From the NCBI GenBank assembly GCA_040384645.1, contig JAZKIX010000227.1:1-10096 (forward strand): a stretch of 10,096 nucleotides of DNA, in the 5' to 3' direction. The translations under genes were made by a program, and so were the position numbers. Position 1 is the first letter of the stretch. Every line of letters begins with the position of its first letter. The stretch is from JAZKIX01 sp040384645. GTDB taxonomy: Bacteria; Pseudomonadota; Gammaproteobacteria; Burkholderiales; Burkholderiaceae_D. The notes beneath the pieces are model-generated. The model worked only from the letters and a program-made list of their open reading frames with translations, searched no databases and had not been told where the DNA came from. This document shows, in pieces, positions 1 to 6,840 of this stretch.

Positions 1-899
1 CTGGATTGGCTTTTCGATTTACTACGGTAGTGACCTTGTTAACAGGCACCATGTTTTTGATGTGGTTGGGTGAGCAAATCACTGAACGTGGCCTTGGCAA
101 CGGCATATCAATTATTATATTCGCCGGAATTGCAGCTGGATTGCCAAGTGCATTGGTCGGCTTGTTCGAATTGGTTCGTACAGGTTCGATGAATGCGCTT
201 TCAGCAATATTGATCTGTCTAATTGTTGCTTTGGTTACTTTCTTAGTTGTATTTATAGAGCGTGGTCAACGTAAAATTTTGGTGAATTACGCAAAAAGAC
301 AAGTTGGGAATAAAATTTACGGGGGGCAAAGCAGTCACTTGCCCTTGAAGTTGAATATGGCTGGTGTGATTCCACCTATTTTTGCCTCTTCGATTATTTT
401 GTTTCCGGCTACATTGACTAGCTGGTTTACATCAGGTGGTGATGCTTCTAATCCAGTAATTCGGTTTTTGAAAGATTTGGCCGCGTCTATGGCGCCAGGC
501 GAGCCAATTCATGCCTTGCTTTATGCTATCGCGATTGTGTTTTTCTGCTTTTTTTATACCGCTCTCGTATTCAATAGCAAGGAAACTGCTGATAACTTAA
601 AGAAAAGCGGAGCTTTTGTCCCAGGTATACGTCCAGGTGAACAAACCGCTCGCTATATAGATAGGATTTTGATGCGTTTAACACTCGCTGGTGCTCTATA
701 CATTACGTTGGTGTGTCTATTGCCTGAATTTTTGATCGCTCGATGGAAAGTGCCGTTCTATTTTGGTGGTACTTCTTTATTGATTATTGTTGTTGTGACG
801 ATGGACTTCATGGCGCAGGTACAAAATTACGTCATGTCGCAGCAATACGAATCACTTCTTCGTAAAGCAAATTTCAAGGGCGGAATTCCGACGCGTTAA
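1..899 (+). CDS. secY: Protein translocase subunit SecY (3' part; 5' end outside window)
   Basis: SecY forms the protein-conducting pore of the SecYEG inner-membrane translocon and inserts or exports proteins delivered by SecA or the ribosome. The reading frame is open from the first base (first complete codon at 3-5), so the gene is cut by the window edge. About 299 residues of a usual ~440 are visible, beginning near TM4. Diagnostic stretches are GEQITERGLGNGIS, VNYAKRQ, NMAGVIPPIFASS, the cytoplasmic loop KKSGAFVPGIRPGEQTARYID that contacts SecA and the ribosome, KVPFYFGGTSLLI, and a C-terminal QYESLLRKANFKG tail. Several hydrophobic membrane helices alternate with these loops. The TTG at 6 is an internal leucine codon, not a start. 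infA follows after 25 bases, the usual end of the spc operon. Identity is certain from sequence and context. Confidence 0.97.
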   Translation, partial: GLAFRFTTVVTLLTGTMFLMWLGEQITERGLGNGISIIIFAGIAAGLPSALVGLFELVRTGSMNALSAILICLIVALVTFLVVFIERGQRKILVNYAKRQVGNKIYGGQSSHLPLKLNMAGVIPPIFASSIILFPATLTSWFTSGGDASNPVIRFLKDLAASMAPGEPIHALLYAIAIVFFCFFYTALVFNSKETADNLKKSGAFVPGIRPGEQTARYIDRILMRLTLAGALYITLVCLLPEFLIARWKVPFYFGGTSLLIIVVVTMDFMAQVQNYVMSQQYESLLRKANFKGGIPTR

Positions 900-924
900 G
901 CGCCCAGGAGTAAGAGCATACCGA

Positions 925-1143
925 ATGGCAAAAGACGACGTTATCCAGATGCAAGGGGAGATATTAGAAAATCTTCCAAATGCAACATTTCGAGTTAAGT
1001 TGGAAAATGGTCATGTAGTACTGGGTCATATTTCAGGGAAAATGCGAATGAACTATATTCGTATTCTTCCTGGCGACAAGGTGACGGTTGAATTGACACC
1101 TTATGATTTAAGTAGGGCACGTATTGTTTTCCGTACAAAATAA
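925..1143 (+). CDS. infA: Translation initiation factor IF-1
   Basis: IF-1 binds the A site of the 30S subunit during initiation and cooperates with IF-2 and IF-3. The 72-residue product has the family's standard length and is a single OB-fold (S1-like) domain. Recognisable stretches are GEILENLPNATFRVKLENGH, the GHISGKMRMNYIRILPGDKV core and the terminal DLSRARIVFR. The ATG at 925 is preceded by purine-rich AGGAG (906-910) and the closer AAGAG (912-916). The second is better spaced, at 8 bases. The gene sits 25 bases after secY and 40 bases before rpmJ, the arrangement usual in betaproteobacteria. Very likely cotranscribed with secY. Confidence 0.97.
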   Translation: MAKDDVIQMQGEILENLPNATFRVKLENGHVVLGHISGKMRMNYIRILPGDKVTVELTPYDLSRARIVFRTK

Positions 1144-1183
1144 GTAATCAAACATAGCAAGACGTGAAAGAAAGAGGGCAAAA

Positions 1184-1297
1184 ATGAAGGTTCTCGCATC
1201 AGTTAAGCGGATCTGCCGCAATTGCAAGATTATTAAGCGCAAGGGTGTTGTTCGAGTTATTTGTATCGAGCCACGCCATAAGCAGCGTCAAGGTTAA
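1184..1297 (+). CDS. rpmJ: 50S ribosomal protein L36, zinc-ribbon form
   Basis: L36 is the smallest large-subunit protein and helps stabilise 23S rRNA near the L6/L16 region. This 37-codon gene reads MKVLASVKRICRNCK at its start and ends PRHKQRQG. It carries the complete zinc-ribbon ligand set Cys11, Cys14, Cys27 and His32, so it is the zinc-binding paralogue rather than the cysteine-free type some bacteria use under zinc limitation. The ATG at 1184 follows an AGAGGG ribosome-binding site (1173-1178). It lies between infA and rpsM, its standard place at the spc/alpha junction. Its role in tuning ribosomes to zinc supply is family knowledge and is not shown by the sequence. Confidence 0.96.
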   Translation: MKVLASVKRICRNCKIIKRKGVVRVICIEPRHKQRQG

Positions 1298-1324
1298 TTA
1301 ACGTTATTGATTGAGGCATAACGA

Positions 1325-1690
1325 ATGGCACGTATCGCAGGGGTAAACATTCCCAACCATCAGCATACCGTAATTGGCTTGACAGCAATTTACGGCGTAG
1401 GCCGCCCACGCGCGCAAAAAATTTGCGAAAAGACGGGTGTTTTGACCACTAAAAAGATCAAAGATCTCGATGACAGCGAATTAGAAAAGCTGCGTGATGA
1501 AATCGGCAAGTTCATCGTTGAAGGTGATCTGCGTCGTGAAATCTCGATGAACATCAAGCGATTGATGGATCTAGGTTGCTATCGTGGCATGCGTCATCGT
1601 AAAGGCTTACCTTGCCGTGGTCAGCGGACTCGCACCAATGCGCGCACTCGCAAGGGCCCACGTAAAGCAGCGCAGTCGCTGAAGAAATAA
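1325..1690 (+). CDS. rpsM: 30S ribosomal protein S13
   Basis: S13 sits in the head of the small subunit, bridges to the large subunit and reaches the P-site tRNA with its basic tail. The 121-residue product begins MARIAGVNIPNHQH and has the helix-two-turn-helix core (LTAIYGVGRPRAQKICEKTG). It then has the conserved CYRGMRHRKGLPCRGQRT segment and a lysine/arginine-rich C-terminal extension. GAGG at 1313-1316 is the ribosome-binding site for the ATG at 1325. Only 27 bases separate rpmJ from this gene, too few for the long S4-binding pseudoknot leader found before rpsM in E. coli. Any S4 feedback on this operon must therefore act elsewhere or by another structure. rpsK follows after 45 bases. 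Confidence 0.97.
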   Translation: MARIAGVNIPNHQHTVIGLTAIYGVGRPRAQKICEKTGVLTTKKIKDLDDSELEKLRDEIGKFIVEGDLRREISMNIKRLMDLGCYRGMRHRKGLPCRGQRTRTNARTRKGPRKAAQSLKK

Positions 1691-1735
1691 CCCGGTCGCC
1701 CGGCTAAATTGGTCGTAAGACTTTAGGAAATTATT

Positions 1736-2140
1736 ATGGCAAAAGCACAGAATAGCGCCGCAGCAGCACGTGTGCGTAAGAAGGTTAAGAAGAACGTAGC
1801 CGAGGGCATAGCTCACGTACATGCTTCGTTCAATAATACGATTATTACAATCACTGATCGTCAGGGTAATGCGCTGTCATGGGCAACTTCTGGTGGTGCG
1901 GGATTTAAAGGTTCGCGCAAATCAACGCCATTTGCAGCGCAGGTCGCGGCAGAAGCCGCTGGTAAAGTTGCTGTTGAGTGCGGCGTCAAAAACCTCGAAG
2001 TCCGCATCAAGGGACCTGGCCCAGGTCGCGAGTCAGCTGTTCGTGCGTTGAATAATCTTGGTATCAAGATTACTCAGATTCAGGACGTGACGCCTGTGCC
2101 GCATAATGGTTGCCGTCCGCCAAAGCGCCGTCGCATCTAA
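1736..2140 (+). CDS. rpsK: 30S ribosomal protein S11
   Basis: S11 lies on the platform of the 30S subunit and helps form the mRNA exit channel. The 134-residue protein has the family core HVHASFNNTIITITDRQGNALSW, then SGGAGFKGSRKSTPFAAQ, KGPGPGRESAVRAL and the closing PHNGCRPPKRRRI. The Asn-Gly in PHNG matches the position known to become isoaspartate in E. coli S11. The N-terminus carries an alanine- and lysine-rich extension typical of betaproteobacteria. TTAGGAAATT before the ATG gives an AGGA ribosome-binding site (1725-1728). It is followed by a strong intrinsic terminator rather than directly by rpsD, which is not the E. coli arrangement. Confidence 0.97.
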   Translation: MAKAQNSAAAARVRKKVKKNVAEGIAHVHASFNNTIITITDRQGNALSWATSGGAGFKGSRKSTPFAAQVAAEAAGKVAVECGVKNLEVRIKGPGPGRESAVRALNNLGIKITQIQDVTPVPHNGCRPPKRRRI

Positions 2141-2168
2141 TTGTTTGTTATTGCAGTGATGTAAGTTG

Positions 2169-2194
2169 CCCGCCAAAATTTTGGCGGGTTTTTT
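2169..2194 (+). terminator. Intrinsic terminator between rpsK and rpsD
   Basis: A perfect 20-base palindrome runs from 2169 to 2188 (arms CCCGCCAAAA and TTTTGGCGGG). It is followed at once by T residues through 2194, interrupted by one G and then more T. The GC-rich base and U-tract are those of a Rho-independent terminator acting on + strand transcripts. The hairpin loop must open in the A/T centre. Because rpsD, rpoA and rplQ lie downstream, it should act as a partial terminator or attenuator, or mark the boundary before a new rpsD promoter. Confidence 0.85.
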
Positions 2195-2246
2195 GTTGTT
2201 AAGCCCACCGTCTGATTGCGAGCATTCAGACTAACGCTTGCTTATT

Positions 2247-2263
2247 TGTACCTCAGTGGTACA
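2247..2263 (+). promoter_or_regulatory. Small inverted repeat in rpsD leader
   Basis: TGTACC (2247-2252) and GGTACA (2258-2263) form a perfect six-base-pair stem with the five-base loop TCAGT, 35 bases before the rpsD start. It could be part of an mRNA structure used by S4 for feedback, or a protein-binding site. TTGCTT at 2238-2243 and TACACA at 2260-2265 with a 16-base gap could serve as a poor promoter overlapping it. Neither role can be decided from sequence. Confidence 0.3.
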
Positions 2264-2297
2264 CATATTCTGGAGCGTAAATTTAAAAGGACTCATC

Positions 2298-2921
2298 GTG
2301 GCACGTTATATTGGACCTAAAGCAAAGCTTTCCCGCCGTGAAGGTACGGATCTGTTTTTGAAGAGCGCACGTCGCTCACTCGATTCGAAATGTAAGCTAG
2401 ATGTTAAGCCAGGTCAGCACGGCGTTAAATCTGGTGCTCGCACATCTGATTACGGAAATCAGTTGCGCGAAAAGCAAAAAGTTAAACGTATGTACGGAAT
2501 TCTGGAGCGCCAGTTCCGCCGTTATTTTGCCGAAGCGGATCGTCGCAAGGGCAATACTGGCGAGAATTTGCTCAAGTTGCTTGAGTCGCGCTTGGACAAT
2601 GTTGTTTATCGTATGGGTTTTGGTTCTACACGTGCTGAAGGCCGTCAATTGGTTAGCCACAAGGCTTTTACGGTGAATAGCATTGTTGTCAACATCGCTT
2701 CGTACCAAGTAAAAGCAGGCGATGTAATCTCCGTGCGTGAAAAGTCGAAGAAGCAAGTACGCATTGTCGAGGCGCTTTCTTTGGCTGAACAAGTCGGAAT
2801 GGCTTCATGGGTTGCGGTTGATTCCAAAAAAATGGAAGGTACCTTTAAATCAATGCCAGACCGCACCGAGTTCGCCAATGACGTCAACGAATCGTTGATC
2901 GTTGAATTGTATTCACGTTAA
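2298..2921 (+). CDS. rpsD: 30S ribosomal protein S4 (GTG start)
   Basis: S4 binds 16S rRNA first in 30S assembly, shapes the mRNA entry channel, and in many bacteria represses its own operon. The frame is open from 2238, but the family N-terminus MARYIGPKAKLSRREG fits only a GTG start at 2298. AAGGA at 2287-2291 lies six bases upstream, giving the usual 207 residues. The N-terminal rRNA-binding part includes KCKLDVKPGQHG and SDYGNQLREKQKVKRMYG. The S4 RNA-binding domain spans about residues 97-160 (LESRLDNVVYRMGFGSTRAEGRQLVSHKAFTV is split here by its RAEGRQ turn). The lone Cys32 means no zinc site of the four-cysteine kind. It is flanked by terminator-like hairpins on both sides, so it may be regulated apart from rpsM-rpsK and rpoA. 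Confidence 0.96.
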   Translation: MARYIGPKAKLSRREGTDLFLKSARRSLDSKCKLDVKPGQHGVKSGARTSDYGNQLREKQKVKRMYGILERQFRRYFAEADRRKGNTGENLLKLLESRLDNVVYRMGFGSTRAEGRQLVSHKAFTVNSIVVNIASYQVKAGDVISVREKSKKQVRIVEALSLAEQVGMASWVAVDSKKMEGTFKSMPDRTEFANDVNESLIVELYSR

Positions 2922-2934
2922 TTTTTGAGTCTTG

Positions 2935-2961
2935 AGCCCGCCGGGAATCTGGCGGGCTTTT
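2935..2961 (+). terminator. Terminator-like hairpin between rpsD and rpoA
   Basis: AGCCCGCC (2935-2942) pairs perfectly with GGCGGGCT (2951-2958) around the loop GGGAATCT, followed by a short T-run (2958-2961) that is broken by A. The stem is strong but the U-tract is short, so termination is probably partial. It would lower rpoA transcription relative to rpsD, or it could be an RNA-processing or stability element. Confidence 0.6.
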
Positions 2962-3017
2962 ATGTTGCCGTCAGCCTTATCGGTGTAATGAGCCGAGGGT
3001 ATTGAAAAGGACATTTC

Positions 3018-3995
3018 ATGCAAAACAGTTTGTTGAAGCCCCGTATTATTGATGTAGAGGCACTTGGTGCCGGTCATGCCAAAGTAGTGATGGAGCCTTT
3101 TGAACGTGGCTATGGCCATACGCTCGGAAATGCATTGCGTCGTGTTTTGTTGTCTTCGATGGTTGGCTACGCGCCGACTGAAGTGACCATCGCAGGTGTG
3201 GTGCATGAATATTCGTCGCTGGATGGTGTGCAAGAAGACGTGGTCGATCTGCTGTTGAATTTGAAGGGTGTCGTTTTCAAGGTTCACAATCGTGACTCCG
3301 TTACCTTGACCTTGAAGAAGGAAGGCGAGGGCCCGATTTTGGCGTCCGATATCGATTTGCCGCATGACGTGGAACTGATCAATCCAGATCACGTGATCGC
3401 GCATTTGACAGCCGGTGGTAAGCTCGAGATGCAGATCAAAGTTGAAAAGGGTCGTGGTTATGTCCCTGGTAACGTGCGCCGTCTTTCCGAAGATACGAAC
3501 AAAACTATCGGCCGCATCATCCTCGACGCTTCTTTTTCACCGGTTCGCCGCGTTTCGTATTTTGTCGAGTCCGCTCGTGTCGAACAACGTACTGACCTCG
3601 ATAAGTTGGTCATCAATATAGAAACTAATGGCGTGATCTCTCCTGAAGAAGCGATTCGCCAATCGGCACGCGTCTTGGTGGATCAATTAAATGTGTTTGC
3701 CGCTCTGGAAGGTACCGAAGCGGCCGCTGAAGCGCCTTCACGTGCACCGTTGGTCGATCCAATCCTGCTGCGTCCAGTTGATGATCTTGAATTGACAGTA
3801 CGCTCTGCGAACTGTTTGAAAGCCGAAAATATCTATTACATCGGCGACTTGATTCAACGCAGTGAAAATGAATTGCTCAAAACGCCTAATCTTGGACGTA
3901 AGTCCTTGAACGAAATCAAGGAAGTCTTGGCTTCGCGCGGTTTGACGTTAGGCATGAAGCTAGAAAACTGGCCGCCAGCCGGACTAGAGAAGTAG
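3018..3995 (+). CDS. rpoA: DNA-directed RNA polymerase subunit alpha
   Basis: The alpha subunit dimerises to start core RNA polymerase assembly, and its C-terminal domain binds UP elements and activators. The 325-residue protein is full length. The N-terminal domain (about 1-230) has GYGHTLGNALRRVLLSSM, the dimer-interface motif, and EVTIAGVVHEYSSLDGVQED. A short alanine-rich linker (about 232-245) leads to the C-terminal domain with LELTVRSANCLKAENI, where Arg262 corresponds to the DNA-contacting Arg265 of E. coli. NLGRKSLNEIKEVL and GLTLGMKLENWPP follow. AAAAGGA at 3005-3011 is a good ribosome-binding site for the ATG at 3018. It sits between rpsD and rplQ as in most proteobacteria. The long 145-base gap to rplQ is unusual compared with E. 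coli. Confidence 0.98.
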   Translation: MQNSLLKPRIIDVEALGAGHAKVVMEPFERGYGHTLGNALRRVLLSSMVGYAPTEVTIAGVVHEYSSLDGVQEDVVDLLLNLKGVVFKVHNRDSVTLTLKKEGEGPILASDIDLPHDVELINPDHVIAHLTAGGKLEMQIKVEKGRGYVPGNVRRLSEDTNKTIGRIILDASFSPVRRVSYFVESARVEQRTDLDKLVINIETNGVISPEEAIRQSARVLVDQLNVFAALEGTEAAAEAPSRAPLVDPILLRPVDDLELTVRSANCLKAENIYYIGDLIQRSENELLKTPNLGRKSLNEIKEVLASRGLTLGMKLENWPPAGLEK

Positions 3996-4024
3996 TTTTA
4001 ATGCAGCAAGCATTCCGCTATAAT
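3996..4024 (+). promoter_or_regulatory. Candidate sigma-70 promoter for rplQ
   Basis: TATAAT at 4019-4024 matches the -10 consensus exactly, within GCTATAATCG, a context common in betaproteobacterial housekeeping promoters. A weak -35 (TTTTAA, 3996-4001, three of six) lies 17 bases upstream, just after the rpoA stop. Transcription would start near 4031, giving an rplQ leader of about 110 bases. The -10 is clear, while the -35 makes the call uncertain. Confidence 0.4.
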
Positions 4025-4025
4025 C

Positions 4026-4043
4026 GCCAACCTTAACGTTGGC
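4026..4043 (+). repeat. Inverted repeat at start of rplQ leader
   Basis: GCCAAC (4026-4031) and GTTGGC (4038-4043) are perfect complements around the loop CTTAAC, two bases after the TATAAT box. If transcription starts near 4031 the RNA would contain only the right arm. As DNA, the dyad would therefore be placed like an operator. In a transcript coming from rpoA it would form a small hairpin. No T-run follows, so it is not a terminator. Confidence 0.4.
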
Positions 4044-4073
4044 AACCAAATTTGTCATCGATTAACCGGCCCG

Positions 4074-4099
4074 CAACACCTCGAACACTGGAGGTGTTG
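4074..4099 (+). promoter_or_regulatory. Stable hairpin in rplQ 5' leader
   Basis: CAACACCTC (4074-4082) and GAGGTGTTG (4091-4099) form a perfect nine-base-pair stem with an eight-base loop GAACACTG. It lies 41 bases before the rplQ start and is not followed by U residues, so it is not a terminator. The right arm hides an SD-like GGAGG. Possible roles are an RNase processing point between rpoA and rplQ messages or a control element for L17 synthesis. The function is unknown. Confidence 0.45.
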
Positions 4100-4140
4100 A
4101 TCGAAGAGCTGGACTTATACTCAACTGAAAAGGAAATACC

Positions 4141-4533
4141 ATGCGTCATCGTCACGGATTACGGAAACTGAACCGTACCTCATCCCATCGTCTTGCAATG
4201 TTGCGCAATATGACTGTTTCATTGCTACGCCATGAAGCAATTAAAACCACATTGCCTAAAGCTAAAGAATTGCGTCGCGTAATTGAGCCAATTCTGACCA
4301 TCGGCAAAACCGATACTTTGGCTAACAAGCGTCTGGCATTCAATCGCCTGCGTGATCGTGAAATGGTTGTGAAGTTGTTCGCCGAACTCGGCCCACGTTA
4401 CGCTAACCGGAATGGCGGTTACCTGCGTATTTTGAAAATGGGTTTCCGCGTAGGCGATAATGCACCGATGGCCTATGTTGAGTTGTTGGATCGTCCAGAC
4501 ACAACTGAAGCAGTTGAAATTGCCGACGAGTAA
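4141..4533 (+). CDS. rplQ: 50S ribosomal protein L17
   Basis: L17 is a large-subunit protein near the polypeptide exit tunnel. The 130-residue product opens with MRHRHGLRKLNRTSSHR and continues AMLRNMTVSLLRHEAIKTTLPKAKELRR, diagnostic of the family. Its C-terminal half has GGYLRILKMGFRVGDNAPMAYVELLDR, then a short acidic tail typical of betaproteobacteria. AAAAGGA (4128-4134) precedes the ATG. It is the last gene of the alpha operon and is closed by a strong terminator. The leader contains a consensus -10 box and hairpins, so L17 may be made from its own promoter as well as by read-through from rpoA. Confidence 0.97.
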   Translation: MRHRHGLRKLNRTSSHRLAMLRNMTVSLLRHEAIKTTLPKAKELRRVIEPILTIGKTDTLANKRLAFNRLRDREMVVKLFAELGPRYANRNGGYLRILKMGFRVGDNAPMAYVELLDRPDTTEAVEIADE

Positions 4534-4571
4534 GTTGGTCGGTTGAGCTGATTTAATCAAATCGGTAATAG

Positions 4572-4598
4572 AAAAGCCAGGCAACGCCTGGCTTTTTT
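4572..4598 (+). terminator. Strong intrinsic terminator of the alpha operon
   Basis: GCCAGGC (4576-4582) and GCCTGGC (4586-4592) form a perfect stem with the three-base loop AAC. It is flanked by AAAA on the left and six T residues (4593-4598) on the right. This is a classical Rho-independent terminator for rplQ. The left A-run could let it act weakly on the other strand as well, but no gene faces it from that side. Confidence 0.92.
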
Positions 4599-4835
4599 AA
4601 TTGCTGCGCACATTGCCAGTCAAAAGTGTCTTTGCCCGGCGCGCTCAAATTATCGGCGACTGCGGTCTGGATTTGTAATGGCACCTATTGAAAACTCGAC
4701 CAACCATCGATCCGTACGGGACTGCTGAAATGAATCGGATCTCGGCGGCACCTTTACTTTCCAAGGCTGTCTATTCTGCGTGAGCAATGGTTCGCAAGGA
4801 CAATTGTGATCACCTCACCCAATTGAAAGAGATTG
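4599..4835. other. Intergenic stretch upstream of dsbD, no gene recognised
   Basis: From the rplQ terminator to the dsbD start I see no convincing coding frame, RNA gene or repeat. A 16-codon frame from ATG 4678 has no ribosome-binding site and no recognisable product. Weak -10-like hexamers (TGTAAT near 4675, TATTCT near 4771) lack good -35 partners. The dsbD promoter should lie here because the terminator separates it from rplQ. Related genomes often carry cutA between rplQ and dsbD, but no CutA-like sequence remains here. Confidence 0.5.
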
Positions 4836-6722
4836 ATGCGATCTGACACGCGTGCCTATTTGCGTTGTACGAGCTTGGCTTGGACTCCGTTCACCACCGC
4901 AAAGCGAAGAATTATTCAGAGCTGGCTATTACTGTTCGTCGCCTGCTTACCTTTGATCTCCTTGGCAGCGGATGAGTTTCTTGAACCGGAACAGGCGTTC
5001 AAATTTTCAGCGCGGATGCTTGATGCAAAGACCATTACGGTAACTTATGTAATCGCCGATGGCTATTATATGTATCGTGAACGTTTCAAATTCACTGCAA
5101 ATGGAGCCGGTATCGATGCGCCTAAAATGCCGCAAGGGGCTATCAAATTTGACGACACGTTCCAAAAAGAGGTCGAGACCTATCGCGGGACAGTAGAGTT
5201 TAATGTACCGGTCACTGCCAATGGCGCCTTCACTCTATCGGTCATAAGTCAAGGTTGTGCCGATCAAGGCTTATGTTATGCCCCCATGAGTTCGGTGAAG
5301 CAATTGTCGCCGCAGCCAGTGTCTGGATTGCAAGCCGCTATTGCCGCAGCGCGAGCAGACGGTGCGGTTGCAGAAAACACACCTGCGTCCTCGGAAAATA
5401 TTTCCTCCAGTCAAGTAAATGCCGCCCAGTACTCTATCAATCCAACATTGGCCGAGCCGAAAACGGAATCTGGTTCAATCGAAGCCGCCCTCAGCGGCGG
5501 GAAGTTACACATCATTTTGCCGCTATTTTTGCTCCTCGGATTGGGACTGGCTTTTACGCCGTGCGTGTTGCCGATGGTGCCAATTTTGTCCGCGATTCTT
5601 GTGGGCGAAGGTCGGAAGGCTAGCCGTTTGCAAAGCATCATTATTTCACTGACTTACGTCTTGGGCATGGCCTTGGTATATACCGGTCTTGGCATTGCGG
5701 CCGGATTGCTTGGTGAGGGGTTGTCGGCAGCTTTGCAAAATCCCTGGATGCTAGGCAGTTTCAGCGTATTAATGGTGGCCTTGGCGCTATCCATGTTTGG
5801 CGTGTATCACTTACAAGTTCCTGCTTTGATTCAAAGCAAGTTGGTTCGGGTATCCGATGCGCAGCAGGCAGGCAAGTTGATCGGAGCCTTTGTGATGGGG
5901 GCATTGTCGGCATTGATCGTCGGTCCCTGCGTCGCCGCGCCATTAGCCGGTGCGCTGGTTTATATAAGCCAGACCCGGGATGTCGTGATCGGCGGCAGCG
6001 CATTGTTTGCATTGGCGCTTGGAATGGGACTGCCTTTATTGATGGTTGGGGTTTCTGCTGGGTCGCTGCTGCCACGTGCCGGCCGCTGGATGGAATCCGT
6101 AAAGATATTTTTTGGTGTGCTATTGCTAGGTATGGCCTTGTGGCTGGTGACGCCGCTGACCCCGGTATGGCTGCAAATGCTTGGATGGGCGGTACTTGCA
6201 ATAGGGTATGGCGCCTATTTGCTACGCGCTCAACAATCCAGTATCTGGACCAAAGCCTGCGCCGCTTTCTTCTTGCTGATAGGTTTGGCAGAGTTGGCAG
6301 GTGCATTCACTGGGGCGCAAGAAGTGCTGGCGCCTTGGTCGGGTATTACGGGCACATCACGCCAAGCAATCGTATTTCAGCATATAAAAAACGTTGAGCA
6401 GCTAGACGCTGCACTGCTGCGTGCGGACGGCAAAATTGTCATGCTCGACTTTTATGCCGACTGGTGTGTTGCATGCAAAGAGATGGAAAAGTTCACCTTC
6501 AACGATGCGCGAATACGCGAAAAATTTAAGGGGATCTTGCTATTGCAGGCCGATGTGACGGCCAACGATTCCAGCGACAAAGCGCTACTAAAGCGATTCC
6601 ATTTATTCGGACCGCCGGGGATCTTGTTTTTTGACCCTCAAGGACAAGAAATTAGTTCGGCACGGGTGATCGGGTATCAAAAGGCAGACAAGTTCCTGCA
6701 AGTCTTGGACCTGTTGAGATAA
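4836..6722 (+). CDS. dsbD: Thiol:disulfide interchange protein DsbD (CcdA-thioredoxin type)
   Basis: DsbD passes electrons from cytoplasmic thioredoxin across the inner membrane to periplasmic partners such as DsbC and cytochrome c maturation proteins. All three modules and all six redox cysteines are visible (numbering from ATG 4836). The periplasmic alpha domain has CADQGLC (Cys141, Cys147). The membrane beta domain (about 220-500, eight helices expected) has FTPCVLP (Cys243) and VGPCVAAP (Cys365). The C-terminal thioredoxin-like gamma domain has DWCVACK (Cys544, Cys547) and the cis-proline motif FGPPG. A signal peptide core SWLLLFVACLPLISLAA ends before DEFLEP near residue 45, with an unusually long polar n-region. 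The true start could therefore be a later TTG (4875). TTG 4833 is also possible but crowds the AAAGAG site (4826-4831). Length (628) is normal for the family. Confidence 0.93.
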   Translation: MRSDTRAYLRCTSLAWTPFTTAKRRIIQSWLLLFVACLPLISLAADEFLEPEQAFKFSARMLDAKTITVTYVIADGYYMYRERFKFTANGAGIDAPKMPQGAIKFDDTFQKEVETYRGTVEFNVPVTANGAFTLSVISQGCADQGLCYAPMSSVKQLSPQPVSGLQAAIAAARADGAVAENTPASSENISSSQVNAAQYSINPTLAEPKTESGSIEAALSGGKLHIILPLFLLLGLGLAFTPCVLPMVPILSAILVGEGRKASRLQSIIISLTYVLGMALVYTGLGIAAGLLGEGLSAALQNPWMLGSFSVLMVALALSMFGVYHLQVPALIQSKLVRVSDAQQAGKLIGAFVMGALSALIVGPCVAAPLAGALVYISQTRDVVIGGSALFALALGMGLPLLMVGVSAGSLLPRAGRWMESVKIFFGVLLLGMALWLVTPLTPVWLQMLGWAVLAIGYGAYLLRAQQSSIWTKACAAFFLLIGLAELAGAFTGAQEVLAPWSGITGTSRQAIVFQHIKNVEQLDAALLRADGKIVMLDFYADWCVACKEMEKFTFNDARIREKFKGILLLQADVTANDSSDKALLKRFHLFGPPGILFFDPQGQEISSARVIGYQKADKFLQVLDLLR

Positions 6723-6840
6723 CGCGGGGTTATTTGTTTAACACGATTAAGTGGTTGGAATTTTACTTGGCGAGCTTTAAACTGGGCTCCCTTTTGGCTT
6801 TGCACTTCAATCCGTGAACAACAAATAACAGGAGATTCTC

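Noticed and set aside
1298..1324. S4-binding pseudoknot leader before rpsM
   Set aside because: The gap from rpmJ is only 27 bases and shows no such structure.
2238..2297. Longer rpsD beginning at 2238
   Set aside because: The extra 20 residues do not resemble S4. The GTG at 2298 has a well-placed AAGGA site and matches the conserved MARYIGPKAKLSRREG start.
2913..3404. 163-residue open frame on the - strand over rpoA
   Set aside because: It lies opposite the highly conserved alpha N-terminal domain and across the rpsD-rpoA hairpin, with no recognisable product.
4678..4728. Short ORF upstream of dsbD
   Set aside because: It has only 16 codons, no ribosome-binding site and no recognisable motif, and it shows no similarity to CutA.
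5761..6306. 181-residue open frame on the - strand inside dsbD
   Set aside because: It lies antisense to a membrane domain with clear DsbD motifs and has no recognisable domain or ribosome-binding site, so it is a shadow frame.
6765..6800. Hairpin between dsbD and the peroxiredoxin gene (GAGC...GCTC)
   Set aside because: It has only four base pairs with a long loop, too weak to call a terminator despite the following T residues.
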